Shown piece after piece: positions 36,026 to 44,899 of a DNA stretch of 64,000 nt (the stretch's first letter is position 1; every line of letters begins with the position of its first letter). Under the pieces are notes generated by a model. It was given only the letters and a program-made list of their open reading frames with translations, did not search any database and was not told where the DNA came from. Both the position numbers and the translations under genes were made by a program. Location of the stretch: NCBI RefSeq assembly GCF_000092285.1, contig NC_014100.1:3720001-3784000 (forward strand), given 5' to 3'. This DNA is from Caulobacter segnis ATCC 21756. Its GTDB lineage: Bacteria; Pseudomonadota; Alphaproteobacteria; Caulobacterales; Caulobacteraceae.

Positions 36026-36182
36026 GGCCTCAAATCTTTGCTGCCCGGTTGCGCGAGGGGCGGTAGCGTGTAAGAGACGCGAGCGCAACATGACGCGCGT
36101 CGGGGACTCGCTTGCGGCCTCTCGCGCGTCGGGGAATCCGAGCCCGCCATCAGCGGGCTGGCAAGAGGCTGACAAGGCTGAG

Positions 36183-36884
36183 ATGAGCGACCTGACGTTC
36201 AACAAGATCGCTGGCGGCGTGCTGCTGACCGGCCTCGTTATTTTTGGTCTCCGGGAAGCTTCGGACATCGTCTTCAAGAAGACCGAGGTCGAGAAGGCCG
36301 GCTACGAGATCGCCGTCCAGGAAGAAAGCGCCGAAGGCGGCGCGGCCGCCGCGGACACGCCGCCGGATTGGAACGCCGTGCTGACGCCGGCCAACGTGGC
36401 CGCCGGCCAGGCCGTTTCGGCCAAGTGCGCCGCCTGCCACAAGCTGGACGCGTCGAACGCCAACTCCACCGGCCCTGGTCTGTGGGACGTGGTGGGCCGC
36501 AAGCCGGCCGGGCACCCGGGCTTCAACTATTCGGGCGCGATGAAGGACTTCGCGGGCAAGCAGCCCATCTGGGACTACGACGCGCTGTACACCTTCCTGA
36601 AGGCGCCCGGTAAGGACGTCCCCGGCACCAACATGACCTTCGTGGGTCTGAAGAAGCCGGAAGACCGCATCGCGCTGATCGCCTACCTGCACAGCCTGGG
36701 CTCGACGCTGCCGGTTCCGCCGCCGCGTCCCGCCGCCGCCGCGGCTCCGGCCGCCGAGGGCGCGCCCGCCGCTGACGCCGCCGCGCCTGGCGCTCCGGGC
36801 GGTACGACCGCTCCGGCCGCCGGCGCCGCCGCGGCCCCCGCCGCTCCGGCGGCTGGCGGCAATACGGCTCCGCCGAAGGCCTGA
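36183..36884 (+). CDS. Membrane-anchored cytochrome c (CycM type)
   Basis: A 233-residue cytochrome c. An uncleaved N-terminal membrane anchor (about 8-24) is followed by a class I cytochrome domain with the haem motif C82-A-A-C85-H86 and the axial Met151 (PGTNMTFVGLKKPEDR). The last 55 residues are almost only Pro, Ala and Gly, a tail not needed for haem binding. This layout matches CycM of rhizobia, which links complex III to cytochrome oxidase. It is divergent from kdsB and followed by a terminator at 36916. Confidence 0.9.
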   Translation: MSDLTFNKIAGGVLLTGLVIFGLREASDIVFKKTEVEKAGYEIAVQEESAEGGAAAADTPPDWNAVLTPANVAAGQAVSAKCAACHKLDASNANSTGPGLWDVVGRKPAGHPGFNYSGAMKDFAGKQPIWDYDALYTFLKAPGKDVPGTNMTFVGLKKPEDRIALIAYLHSLGSTLPVPPPRPAAAAAPAAEGAPAADAAAPGAPGGTTAPAAGAAAAPAAPAAGGNTAPPKA

Positions 36885-36915
36885 TCGCTTCTTAGGCGGA
36901 TCATCTAATCTGTAA

Positions 36916-36945
36916 GGGCCGCGAAGTTTTCTTCGCGGTCCTTTT
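36916..36945 (+). terminator. Rho-independent terminator of the cytochrome c gene
   Basis: GGGCCGCGAAG (36916-36926) pairs with CTTCGCGGTCC (36931-36941; one G-T pair) and is followed by TTTTCC. It lies 32 bp after the stop of the cytochrome gene. Confidence 0.9.
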
Positions 36946-36999
36946 CCTATTGTGGAGCTAGGAATTTCGGACCCATCGTCCGTTGAAAGCTCCAGTCCG

Positions 37000-37515
37000 A
37001 TGAAGCTCCGCGCCCTGGCCGTCGCTGGCCTGATCGCCTTTTCCGCCGCGCCGGGCGTCACGCTCGCCGCCACCAAGGCTCCGGCCGTCGCCTTGCAGTC
37101 GATCGACGGCCTGCCGACGCCCCTGCCCTATCCTTACAACGAGACCGCCGACGCCGAGGCCGACCTCGCCGCCGCGATCAAGAAGGCCAAGGCCCACAAG
37201 AAGCTCGTCCTGATCGACCTGGGCGGCAACTGGTGCGGCGATTGCCGCGTCTTCGCCGGGGTGATCGAGCAGCCCGACGTCAAGCGCTGGGTCGACAAGC
37301 ACTACGAGATCGTGGCGATCGACGTCGGCCGCTACAGCAAGAACATGCAGATCCCGGCCCGCTACGGCGTCGACAAACTGAAGGGCGTGCCAAGCTTCCT
37401 GGTGGTCGACACCAAGGGCAAGCTGATCAACGACGGCGCCTTCTTCGCCCTGACCGACGCTCGCCACATGACGCCCCAGTCGATCGTCGACTGGCTGGCG
37501 CAATGGCCGAAGTAG
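37000..37515 (+). CDS. Exported thioredoxin-fold protein
   Basis: A 171-residue exported protein with signal peptide 1-23 (cleavage after TLA). It has a thioredoxin-like fold with the redox motif C79-G-D-C82 (in GGNWCGDCRVF) and the cis-Pro loop KLKGVPSFLVVD. CGDC places it near the thioredoxin_7/DUF255-like group rather than DsbA. It probably acts on periplasmic thiols; its partner is not identifiable. It is followed by a separate hydrolase gene. Confidence 0.88.
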   Translation: MKLRALAVAGLIAFSAAPGVTLAATKAPAVALQSIDGLPTPLPYPYNETADAEADLAAAIKKAKAHKKLVLIDLGGNWCGDCRVFAGVIEQPDVKRWVDKHYEIVAIDVGRYSKNMQIPARYGVDKLKGVPSFLVVDTKGKLINDGAFFALTDARHMTPQSIVDWLAQWPK

Positions 37516-37590
37516 CGGCGTCCAACGTCCGGCGGGTATCCAGAATTTCCGACTCGCCCGCAGATCGGCGGATCGGGTGGGAGAGCAAGG

Positions 37591-38652
37591 ATGAAGCGTT
37601 TCTGGGTGATCGCGGCGGCCATGGCGCTGGCGGCGGGACCAAGCCTGGCCAAGGCCGCCGAGCTCAATCCCGCCTGCCGCGCGGCGGGCCGACCGGTGTC
37701 CGAGGCCGGGTTCGTCGACATCGGCGGCATCCGCCAGTGGCTGACGATCGACGGCCAGGACTGCGCCAATCCGGTGGTGCTGATCGTCCACGGCGGCCCG
37801 GGCAATCCCAACACGCCCTTCGCGCACAACCTGTTCGGCGATTGGTCGAAGCGCTTCACGGTGGTCCAGTGGGACCAGCGCGGATCGGGCAAGACGTACG
37901 GCGCCAGCAAGCCCCCGGAGGACGAGCTGCTGACCATGGACCGTCTGACCCAGGACGGCGTCGAGGCGGCGCGCTACGTCGCCCAGCGCCTGGGCAAGCG
38001 CAAGGTGATTATCATGGGCGGCTCGTGGGGTTCGGCCCTGGCGGTCAACATCGCCCAGGCCGCGCCCGAGCTCTTCAGCGCCTATGTCGGGACGGCCCAG
38101 CTGGTGAACTACCAGCTGGACATGAAGACCAGCTATGACCTTACCCTAGCCAAGGCCCAGGCGGCGGGCGACGCGGATGCGATCACCAAGCTGACCGCGC
38201 TGGGGCCGCCGCCCTGGACCGATCCGCGCGCGTTCGGGATCCTGCGCCGCATCACCCGCAAGTACGAGGCCCTGGCGACCGAGGCCCCGCCCAAGGGCTG
38301 GTTCGCGTTTGGCCCCGGCTATGACACCCCGGCCTACGAGGCCGACTACACGGCGGGCGAGGACTATTCGTTCTTGAACTTCGTCGGCCCCAAGGGCGAC
38401 GGCATGGGCCCCAAGATCGATCTGCGCAAGCTGGGAACGACCTTCGCCATGCCGGTCTACATGCTGCAGGGCGAGGCCGACCTGGTCACGCCGCCGGCGG
38501 TGTCGAAGGCCTATTTCGACGAGATCCGCGCGCCCAAGAAGGAATTCGTCGTCCTGCCGCGCACCGGCCACGACCCCAACCGCATCATGATCGACGCCCA
38601 GTTCGCGGCGCTGACGAAGGCGCGGACCTCGACCGACGCCGGCCGGCGCTAG
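37591..38652 (+). CDS. Exported proline iminopeptidase-like alpha/beta hydrolase
   Basis: A 353-residue exported hydrolase with signal peptide 1-22. The oxyanion motif HGGPG is at 67-71 and the nucleophile elbow GGSWGS at 143-148 (Ser145), both diagnostic of the S33 proline iminopeptidase group. The likely catalytic Asp lies in GEADLVTPP and the His in RTGHDP. It would remove N-terminal proline from peptides in the periplasm, or act as an esterase. It overlaps the convergent hydrolase gene by four bases. Confidence 0.88.
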   Translation: MKRFWVIAAAMALAAGPSLAKAAELNPACRAAGRPVSEAGFVDIGGIRQWLTIDGQDCANPVVLIVHGGPGNPNTPFAHNLFGDWSKRFTVVQWDQRGSGKTYGASKPPEDELLTMDRLTQDGVEAARYVAQRLGKRKVIIMGGSWGSALAVNIAQAAPELFSAYVGTAQLVNYQLDMKTSYDLTLAKAQAAGDADAITKLTALGPPPWTDPRAFGILRRITRKYEALATEAPPKGWFAFGPGYDTPAYEADYTAGEDYSFLNFVGPKGDGMGPKIDLRKLGTTFAMPVYMLQGEADLVTPPAVSKAYFDEIRAPKKEFVVLPRTGHDPNRIMIDAQFAALTKARTSTDAGRR

Positions 38653-39434
38653 GAGCTCGCCTTCCGCGCCAGCCAGTCCGCCGCCAGCCCGGGCCAGGCG
38701 GCCTGGGTCCCGTCCAGCTGGCGCAGGCTGAAGCCGTGGGGCGCGGTTCCGAAGACGTGGGCGTCCAGATCGAGGCCGGCGTCGCGGGCCGTCCGGATCA
38801 GGTTCAGAGCGTGCTCGACGGGCACGGCCTGATCCATCAGGGCGTAGGCCAGGAACACCGGACAACGCGGCAGGCCATGCGGCTCCTCGGCGATCCCGAT
38901 CGGCCAGGCGTCGTAGAAGGCCTGCTTCTCCGCCGGCGGATAGTCGGGCTTGCCCGCCGGCGCCTTGTAGGCCCGGTGATTGGCGTTGATCGGCGCATAG
39001 GCGATCAGCACGCCCGCCAGCTCCGCATCCGGCTGGCAGGCCAGCGCGCCGGCCAGATGGCCGCCCGACGACAGGCCCAGCACGAACCGGGGCAGGTCGC
39101 GGGGAATACGCTCCAGCGCCGCCAGGCCGTCCGTCAGGGCGATGTCGAAGGGCCAGACGCCTTTCCCGCCCGGCGCGCCGGGCAGGCGGTGCGCCAGCAC
39201 ATAGGCGTCATAGCCAAGGTCGTTCAGCCAGGCGGCGATCTGCGTCCCCTCGCTGTCAATCATCAGCCGCAGATAGCCGCCGCCGGGACAGACCAGAACT
39301 CGCCCCTTGGGCGCGGCGACGCGATAGGCCAGCAGCTCGCCGCGCGAGACGGTCTCGATCACGCGATCAGGCGCCGCCCCCTCCAGGACATTGACGGGGC
39401 CAGCGCTAAGCGCGAACACTTCGGGCTGGATCAT
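38649..39434 (-). CDS. Alpha/beta hydrolase of the BD-FAE/xylan esterase type
   Basis: A 261-residue cytosolic hydrolase without signal peptide. The elbow GLSSGGHLA holds the nucleophile Ser, the oxyanion segment is CPGGGYLRLM and the C-terminal acid/His region is FLAYALMDQAVPVEHA and APHGFSLRQ. This pattern fits the esterase/lipase group acting on short acyl or sugar esters. It overlaps the upstream NlpC/P60 gene by four bases (ATGA), so the M17 peptidase, NlpC and this enzyme form one operon. Confidence 0.85.
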   Translation of the reverse strand: MIQPEVFALSAGPVNVLEGAAPDRVIETVSRGELLAYRVAAPKGRVLVCPGGGYLRLMIDSEGTQIAAWLNDLGYDAYVLAHRLPGAPGGKGVWPFDIALTDGLAALERIPRDLPRFVLGLSSGGHLAGALACQPDAELAGVLIAYAPINANHRAYKAPAGKPDYPPAEKQAFYDAWPIGIAEEPHGLPRCPVFLAYALMDQAVPVEHALNLIRTARDAGLDLDAHVFGTAPHGFSLRQLDGTQAAWPGLAADWLARKASS

Positions 39435-40270
39435 GCGACGCGCCTGTAGCCCAGCGGCGCGCCGACGCCGGCGGCCTCGATCCGCGCGATCGCCTCGCCC
39501 AGAGGCTCGATCGCCACGGCCATGTGGTGGGCGTTGGCGTGCAGGATGGTGTGGGGATCCAGCAGGATCGCCACATGGCCCTTCCAGAAGATGAGATCGC
39601 CGCGCCGACGGTCTGCCTCGGCGATCTCCGGGAAGAAGCCGCGCTGCAGGTCGGTGTCGCGCGGGCAGGCCCGGCCGCAGGCGTAGAGCGCCTGCTGAAC
39701 CAGGGCCGAGCAATCCAGTCCCAGGCTCTCGCGCCCGCCCCACTGGTAGGGCGCGCCCAGGAACCGCTCGGCGATCGCGACATAGTCGGTCTCGAACCGA
39801 CCGATCGGCGCCAGGTGATGCTCGACGAGCCACCCGGTTCGGGCGCCGCGCACGAACAGACCCTCGCGCGCCTCGATCGTGACCAGGGCGTTGAGGCTGT
39901 AGAGGCCGACGATGGCCGACTTGATGTCCGGCTCGGCGAAGGCGTAGGTCCGCAGCGCGCTGACGCGATGCTCGGGCGGCGCGACGGGGGCCGACAGGGC
40001 TTCGATCGGGACATAGCCGACATAGCGGTCGCGGCGGGCCTGGCCGAAGGCGAACTCGCCGGTCTCGAATAGGACGTCGAACAGCTCGCCGAACAGCAGC
40101 TGATCCTCCTGCTCGGCGTCGGGCGCGGGGGCCTTGCGCAGGCTGGCGACCGGGGCGCTCACCTGCATCGGCGTCACGTCGGCGAAGCGGTCGGCGGCGA
40201 CAAGGCCCTCCAGGCGGCGATCGGCGAGGCCGTCGCGCACCAGCGTCAGGCGGCGATCCGGAGCGCTCAT
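39431..40270 (-). CDS. NlpC/P60-family cell-wall peptidase
   Basis: A 279-residue gamma-D-glutamyl-diaminopimelate-type endopeptidase. One or two SH3-like domains span about 35-150, and the NlpC/P60 domain about 160-275, with catalytic Cys187 (LGLDCSALV), His232 (WKGHVAIL) and a third polar residue in HANAHH. No signal peptide is visible; such enzymes in alphaproteobacteria recycle wall peptides in the cytosol. It lies between the M17 aminopeptidase and hydrolase genes with four-base overlaps on each side. Confidence 0.9.
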   Translation of the reverse strand: MSAPDRRLTLVRDGLADRRLEGLVAADRFADVTPMQVSAPVASLRKAPAPDAEQEDQLLFGELFDVLFETGEFAFGQARRDRYVGYVPIEALSAPVAPPEHRVSALRTYAFAEPDIKSAIVGLYSLNALVTIEAREGLFVRGARTGWLVEHHLAPIGRFETDYVAIAERFLGAPYQWGGRESLGLDCSALVQQALYACGRACPRDTDLQRGFFPEIAEADRRRGDLIFWKGHVAILLDPHTILHANAHHMAVAIEPLGEAIARIEAAGVGAPLGYRRVA

Positions 40271-41673
40271 CGGGCGAACCGCGCGCGCAGCATCGCGAAG
40301 ACGGCGCGGATGGCCTGGACCTCGGCCCCGACCGGATAGCCGGGTCGCCCCTTCGGGTTCCAGGCGAAGACGTCGAAGTGCGCCCACGGGCCGACGTCAT
40401 CGCCGGAAGGCGCGAAGCGTTGCAGGAACAGGGCGGCGGTCGTCGCGCCCGCCTGGGCCCAGCCGTCGGGATCGTTCTTCAGGTCGGCGATGTCGCTGTC
40501 CAGCGCCTCGCGATAGGCGTCGGTCAGGGGCAGACGCCACAGCGGGTCGGCCACGGCCTTGGACGCCGTCTCGATCTGGCCGGCCAGCTTGTCGTCGCTC
40601 GTCCAGAACGGGATCACGAACGGACCCATGGCGATCCGCGCCGCGCCCGTGAGCGTGGCGAAGTCCAGGGTCAGGGCCGGCTTCAGCTCGGCCGCGCGGG
40701 TCAGGGCGTCGGCCAGGATCAGGCGGCCTTCGGCGTCAGTGTTGCCCACCTCGACCGAAAGGCCCGCGCGGGTGGCCAACACGTCGCCGGGCCGCATGGC
40801 GTCGCCGGCGATGGCGTTCTCGACCACCGGCGTCAGGATGACGAGGCGCACCGGCAAGCCGGCCTCCATGACCATCCGCCCCAGGGCCAGGGCGTGGGCG
40901 GCGCCGCCCATGTCCTTCTTCATCAGCCGCATGCCGGACGAGGGCTTGATGTCGAGGCCGCCGGTGTCGAACACCACGCCCTTGCCCACCAGCGCCAGCA
41001 CGGGGTGCGAGGGATCGCCCCAGGTCACCTCGATCATACGGGGCGCGCGCGAGGCCACGGCGGCGCGTCCCACCGCGTGAACGGCCGGGTAGTTCTCCTT
41101 CAGCAGGTCGTCGCCGCGCACGACCGACAGGGTCGCGCCGTACTTCTGGGCGATCTCGCCGGCGATCGTCTCGATCTGCAGCGGCCCCATGTCGTTGGCC
41201 GGGGTGTTGACCATGTCGCGGGCCAGGGCGCAGGCGTGGGCCATGGCGGTGACCGCGGCGGCGTCCACGCCCTTGGGCGCGACCAGGCGGGCGATCGGCT
41301 CGCCGTGCTTCTTGTAGCGGTCGAAGCGATAGGTCCCGAGCGCGAAGGCCAGGGCCGCCTGTTCGGCGTCGATCCCCTTGGGCAGCTTCGACAGCGCGTA
41401 GTCGCCGGCGGGCAGCTTGCCGGCCAAGGTCCGCAGCAGCGACGGATCGACGCGGCCGCTCCCCAGACCTAGCAGCACCTGCTCGACCGCGCCGCTGGCG
41501 CCGGGGACGGCCAGGACCTGCCCGAGCTTGCCCGAGAACTTGTTGGCCGTCGCGAACGTCCTGACGGGCCCGCGTTTGCGGGCCAGGAAGGCCTCGACCT
41601 CGCCCTCGGCCACGGGGTGGACCGGAACGGCCCCTTCAGCTTGGCTGAGGATCGGATGCGTCGCGTCGGACAT
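40267..41673 (-). CDS. M17 leucyl aminopeptidase-family protein
   Basis: A 468-residue di-metal aminopeptidase. The diagnostic signature NTDAEGR is present, with metal ligands in GKGVVFDTGG and KKDMGGAA and the catalytic Lys before them. The N-terminal domain (about 1-150) differs from PepA, as in the Caulobacter PepB-like branch. It releases N-terminal residues from peptides, here probably including wall-derived ones, since it begins an operon with an NlpC/P60 enzyme. The ATG at 41673 gives MSDATHPILSQAEG. It is divergent from the TadD-like gene. Confidence 0.9.
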   Translation of the reverse strand: MSDATHPILSQAEGAVPVHPVAEGEVEAFLARKRGPVRTFATANKFSGKLGQVLAVPGASGAVEQVLLGLGSGRVDPSLLRTLAGKLPAGDYALSKLPKGIDAEQAALAFALGTYRFDRYKKHGEPIARLVAPKGVDAAAVTAMAHACALARDMVNTPANDMGPLQIETIAGEIAQKYGATLSVVRGDDLLKENYPAVHAVGRAAVASRAPRMIEVTWGDPSHPVLALVGKGVVFDTGGLDIKPSSGMRLMKKDMGGAAHALALGRMVMEAGLPVRLVILTPVVENAIAGDAMRPGDVLATRAGLSVEVGNTDAEGRLILADALTRAAELKPALTLDFATLTGAARIAMGPFVIPFWTSDDKLAGQIETASKAVADPLWRLPLTDAYREALDSDIADLKNDPDGWAQAGATTAALFLQRFAPSGDDVGPWAHFDVFAWNPKGRPGYPVGAEVQAIRAVFAMLRARFAR

Positions 41674-41698
41674 CGGCGGGCCCTCTCGAAAATTATGC

Positions 41699-41714
41699 TT
41701 AACGCTTCCTTTAA
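41699..41714 (+). promoter_or_regulatory. Candidate CtrA box upstream of the TadD-like gene
   Basis: TTAA (41699-41702), seven bases, then TTTA (41710-41713): 7 of 8 matches to TTAA-N7-TTAA, with a second TTAA register one base on. It lies about 50 bp before the TadD-like start, at the far end of the pilus island. Confidence 0.45.
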
Positions 41715-41760
41715 GGGCCTGACCGATCATGGCCGGGCTCTTTTCGGAGACTCGTCTTCC

Positions 41761-42558
41761 ATGTGTCGCAAGCGCGCGCGCCTCGCAACCGTTCTCGCCC
41801 CCGCCGCCCTGGCGCTGGCGGCGCTTTGCGCGAGCGACGGTGCCCTGGCCGCCGATGCGCCGGTCAAGGCCTCGCCGCAGCAGCGGGGCGAAGCCCGTCG
41901 ATTGGACCCGCTGGCGCGCGCCGCCTTCTGGGGCTCGGAATTCCAGGCCGACGCGGCCGACGCCGAGGCCGGCGCGGGCCTGGCCCAGGCCCTGCGCGGC
42001 CTTGGCCGCAACGACGACGCGGCCGAGGTGGCGACCCAGGCTCTCGTGGCCCATCCTGACGACGAGGCGCTGCTGCTGGAGCTGGCCCGCGCCCACATCG
42101 CCCGCGGCCAGGGCTTCTACGCGATCGACCCGGCCCGCAAGGCCGCCAGCCTGGCGCCCAAGGATTGGCGGCCGCTGACCCTGCTGGCCGTGGCCTACGA
42201 GCAGGCCGAGCGCGGCGACGAGGCCGAGGCCGCTCACCGCCAGGCCCTGGCGCTGGCGCCCAGCGAGGCCACGCCGCTGACCAACTACGCCATGCACCTG
42301 GCCGCCAAGGGCGATCTCGCCGGCGCCGAGGCGCAGCTGCGCCGCGCGGTCGCCCTGCCCTCGGCCGGCATCCAGGTCCGCCAGAACCTGGCCTTGGTAG
42401 TCGGCCTGCAGGGCCGCCTGCCCGAAGCCGAAAAGCTGGCCCGCGCCGACCTGCCCCCCGAACAGGTCGCCAACAACCTCGCCTATCTCCGGGCGGCCCT
42501 CGGACAAGCCGGCGGCGGCCGAACCTGGGACGCGCTGAGGGCCGGCGGCGGGCAGTAG
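41761..42558 (+). CDS. TadD-like TPR pilus-assembly protein
   Basis: A 265-residue exported protein. The N-terminal 30 residues are a signal (ALCASDGALA cleavage region), followed by four or five TPR units (about 75-240; each with patterns such as ALAQALRGLGRNDDAAEVATQAL). TadD in Tad systems is a TPR lipoprotein that helps the secretin. I see no lipobox Cys at the cleavage site, so lipidation is uncertain. It faces the tad operon's last genes across a small EF-hand-like gene. Confidence 0.78.
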   Translation: MCRKRARLATVLAPAALALAALCASDGALAADAPVKASPQQRGEARRLDPLARAAFWGSEFQADAADAEAGAGLAQALRGLGRNDDAAEVATQALVAHPDDEALLLELARAHIARGQGFYAIDPARKAASLAPKDWRPLTLLAVAYEQAERGDEAEAAHRQALALAPSEATPLTNYAMHLAAKGDLAGAEAQLRRAVALPSAGIQVRQNLALVVGLQGRLPEAEKLARADLPPEQVANNLAYLRAALGQAGGGRTWDALRAGGGQ

Positions 42559-42645
42559 GGGCCAAGCGCGACCTGCGGCAAATGGCGGGACTCTCGGGGG
42601 CCCGGATGGCGTGTATCAAGCGCGCTCTTCGCCCCAAGGACCGCC

Positions 42646-42912
42646 ATGCGAAAGCTGCTCGCCCTGGTCGTCGCGCCGCTCGCGGCGGCGCCGACGCTCT
42701 ATCTCGCCTTCATTACCGGCACGGTCATTGATCGCGGCTACGCGTGGGGCGTCATGGACTGGAACAGCAACGGGCGCACCGAGCTGCACGAGGTGATCGC
42801 CGCCACCGACATCATCCCGCACAAGACGATCCGCGGCGGCCAGCGGTGCACCAGCTATTTCCACTATAGTCGGGCGACCCTGCTGCGAACCGACTGCGAG
42901 GCCAGGGCCTGA
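42646..42912 (+). CDS. Small membrane protein with an EF-hand-like loop
   Basis: An 88-residue protein with one N-terminal membrane segment (about 5-25) and a calcium-binding-like loop DWNSNGRTELHE at about 38-49, where the 1, 3, 5, 9 and 12 positions are Asp, Asn, Asn, Glu and Glu. Two Cys follow (GQRCTSYF and RTDCEAR), perhaps a disulphide in the periplasm. A related family of small EF-hand proteins exists in other Proteobacteria. Its function is unknown. It lies between the TadD-like gene and tadC and could be part of the pilus island by position only. Confidence 0.65.
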   Translation: MRKLLALVVAPLAAAPTLYLAFITGTVIDRGYAWGVMDWNSNGRTELHEVIAATDIIPHKTIRGGQRCTSYFHYSRATLLRTDCEARA

Positions 42913-42921
42913 CCACGGCCC

Positions 42922-43905
42922 TCAGTGCTTGGCGAAGACGTCCTGCACCTTGATGATCGCCGGGCCCAGGATGACGATGAACAGCACCGGCAGGAAGAAC
43001 AGGATCATCGGCACGGTCAGCTTGGCCGGCAGGGCGGTGGCCTTCTTCTCGGCGGACGACAGGCGCAGCTCGCGGTTTTCCTTGGCCATCACGCGGAGCG
43101 CGGCGCCCAGCGGCGTGCCGTAGCGCTCGGCCTGGATCATGGCCGTGGCCACCGACTTGACGCCCGGATGATTGGTGCGGCGGGCCAGGTTCTCATAGGC
43201 CTGGCGGCGCTCGGGCAGGTACGAGAGCTCGGCGGTCAGCAGGCTGAGCTCCTCGGCCAGCTCCATGGACTGGGCGCCGATCTCGGAGCTGACCTTCTGG
43301 ATCGCCGCCTCGACCGACATGCCGCTCTCGACGCAGATCAGCAGCAAGTCCAGGGAGTCGGGGAAGGCCGCCACGATCGACTCGCGGCGCTTTTGGGCGA
43401 TGTTGGTGATGTAGACGTTGGGCGCGTAGTAGCCGAACGCCAGGGCCGCCACGCAGGCGCACAGCTTCTGGATCGGCAGCAGGCCGAAGTCGTTGACCCC
43501 GTAGAGGTAGGCCGCGACCACCGCGGCGAACACGAACGGCGCCACGAAGCGGAAGAAGTAGAAGGTCGTCACCGGCCGGGGGCCGCGGAAGCCGGCCTGG
43601 GCCAGCTTGTCGACGACCTTGGGGTCCTCCAGCAGGCGCGACAGCTGCAGACGTTCGACCACCTTCTTGTAGAGCCCTTCGTCCTGATGGCGCAGGGTCC
43701 CGGGCGCCCCATGCCGCTGGGCCAGGGCCTCGCGCGAGCGGCGGCGCAGCTCCTCGCGGCGGTTGGCGACCGACTTCAGCCGGCCTTCCAGGCCGTTGTC
43801 GCGCATCAGCGGCGAAGCCAGGGTGATGATGGTGGCGAACACCACCACCGCGATGAAGGCGGTCAGGAGGTTCGAGGGATCGGTCAGGGTCTCGACGAGC
43901 GTCAT
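42922..43905 (-). CDS. Tad pilus platform protein TadC/CpaH-like
   Basis: A 327-residue inner-membrane platform protein of the T2SF family. It has two N-terminal membrane helices, the conserved cytoplasmic FPDSLDLLLICVESGMSVEAAIQKVS and RTNHPGVKSVATAMIQAERYGTPLGAALRVMA, and two C-terminal helices. With TadB it forms the platform that couples CpaF to pilin polymerisation. The stop of tadB and start of this gene are 13 bp apart; it is the last gene of the minus-strand operon. Confidence 0.9.
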   Translation of the reverse strand: MTLVETLTDPSNLLTAFIAVVVFATIITLASPLMRDNGLEGRLKSVANRREELRRRSREALAQRHGAPGTLRHQDEGLYKKVVERLQLSRLLEDPKVVDKLAQAGFRGPRPVTTFYFFRFVAPFVFAAVVAAYLYGVNDFGLLPIQKLCACVAALAFGYYAPNVYITNIAQKRRESIVAAFPDSLDLLLICVESGMSVEAAIQKVSSEIGAQSMELAEELSLLTAELSYLPERRQAYENLARRTNHPGVKSVATAMIQAERYGTPLGAALRVMAKENRELRLSSAEKKATALPAKLTVPMILFFLPVLFIVILGPAIIKVQDVFAKH

Positions 43906-43918
43906 GCGGCGGGTCCCC

Positions 43919-44896
43919 TCAGAACTTGAAGTTGATCATCTTGCGCATCACCAAGACGCCGATCCCCATCCAGATCGCGGCCGCCAGCAGCATCAGGTGG
44001 CCGCGCGGATCGGTGAACAGAGGCTGCATGTAGGCGGGCGAGGTGACGCTGATCAGCACGATCACGCCTGGCGGCAGGGCGCCGATGATCAGGGCCGAGG
44101 CGACCGCCTCGGCCGACAGCGCCTTGATCTTCTCCTTCATCATCTTGCGCGATCGCAGCACGGTCGAGAGGTTGCCCAGGGCCTCGGCCAGGTTGCCGCC
44201 GGTCTTCTGCTGGATCGCCAGGACGATGGCGAAGAAGCGCAGCTCGTTGGTCGGCATGCGCTCGTGCATCTTGTCCAGCGCCGCGTCCAGCGGCACGCCC
44301 ATGGCGACGTTCTCGGTCAGCATGCGGAACTCGCCGGCCAGAGGCTCGGGGCTTTCCTGGCCGATGATCCGCAGGCAGTCGTGCAGCGGCAGGCCCGACT
44401 TGATCCCCCGCACGATGATGTCGATGGCGTCGGAGAAGGCCTCGGTAAACTTGCGGATGCGGCCCTGGGCCAGGATCGACAGCAGCCAGCGCGGTAGGCC
44501 CAGCCCCGCCGCGAACCCCGCCCCCAGCGCGATCCACACGGTCTGGCCCAGCGCCAGGACGATCAGGATGACGCCGACCGCCAGGCCCAGGCTGACCATC
44601 CAGAACAGCCGCACGTTCGGCCCCAGCCCCGCCGCCTGCATTCGCGCGGCGATGCTCAAGGTGGCCTTCTTCTGCTTGCGCTCCTGCTCCTTCAGCGCCT
44701 TCAGGATGGTCTGGCGGCGGACCTCGTTCGGGTTGGCCGCGGGCTTGTTCTTGGCGGCCTGACGGTCGACGCCGCCGGCCCCGATCACCTGCGCGCGCTT
44801 GGCGGCCTTGGACGCCTGGCTGTCGTCGCCCACGAACGCAAAGCCCAGGCCGGCGATGGTGATGAAGCCCAGGACGCCGGCGAGGATGAACAGCAT
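43919..44896 (-). CDS. Tad pilus platform protein TadB/CpaG-like
   Basis: A 325-residue inner-membrane T2SF-domain protein. The typical segment EAFSDAIDIIVRGIKSGLPLHDCLRIIGQESPEPLAGEF is followed by TNELRFFAIVLAIQQKTGGNLAEALGNLSTVLRSR and C-terminal membrane helices. It is the second platform component together with the TadC-like protein. It begins three bases after cpaF. Confidence 0.9.
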   Translation of the reverse strand: MLFILAGVLGFITIAGLGFAFVGDDSQASKAAKRAQVIGAGGVDRQAAKNKPAANPNEVRRQTILKALKEQERKQKKATLSIAARMQAAGLGPNVRLFWMVSLGLAVGVILIVLALGQTVWIALGAGFAAGLGLPRWLLSILAQGRIRKFTEAFSDAIDIIVRGIKSGLPLHDCLRIIGQESPEPLAGEFRMLTENVAMGVPLDAALDKMHERMPTNELRFFAIVLAIQQKTGGNLAEALGNLSTVLRSRKMMKEKIKALSAEAVASALIIGALPPGVIVLISVTSPAYMQPLFTDPRGHLMLLAAAIWMGIGVLVMRKMINFKF

Positions 44897-44899
44897 CGC

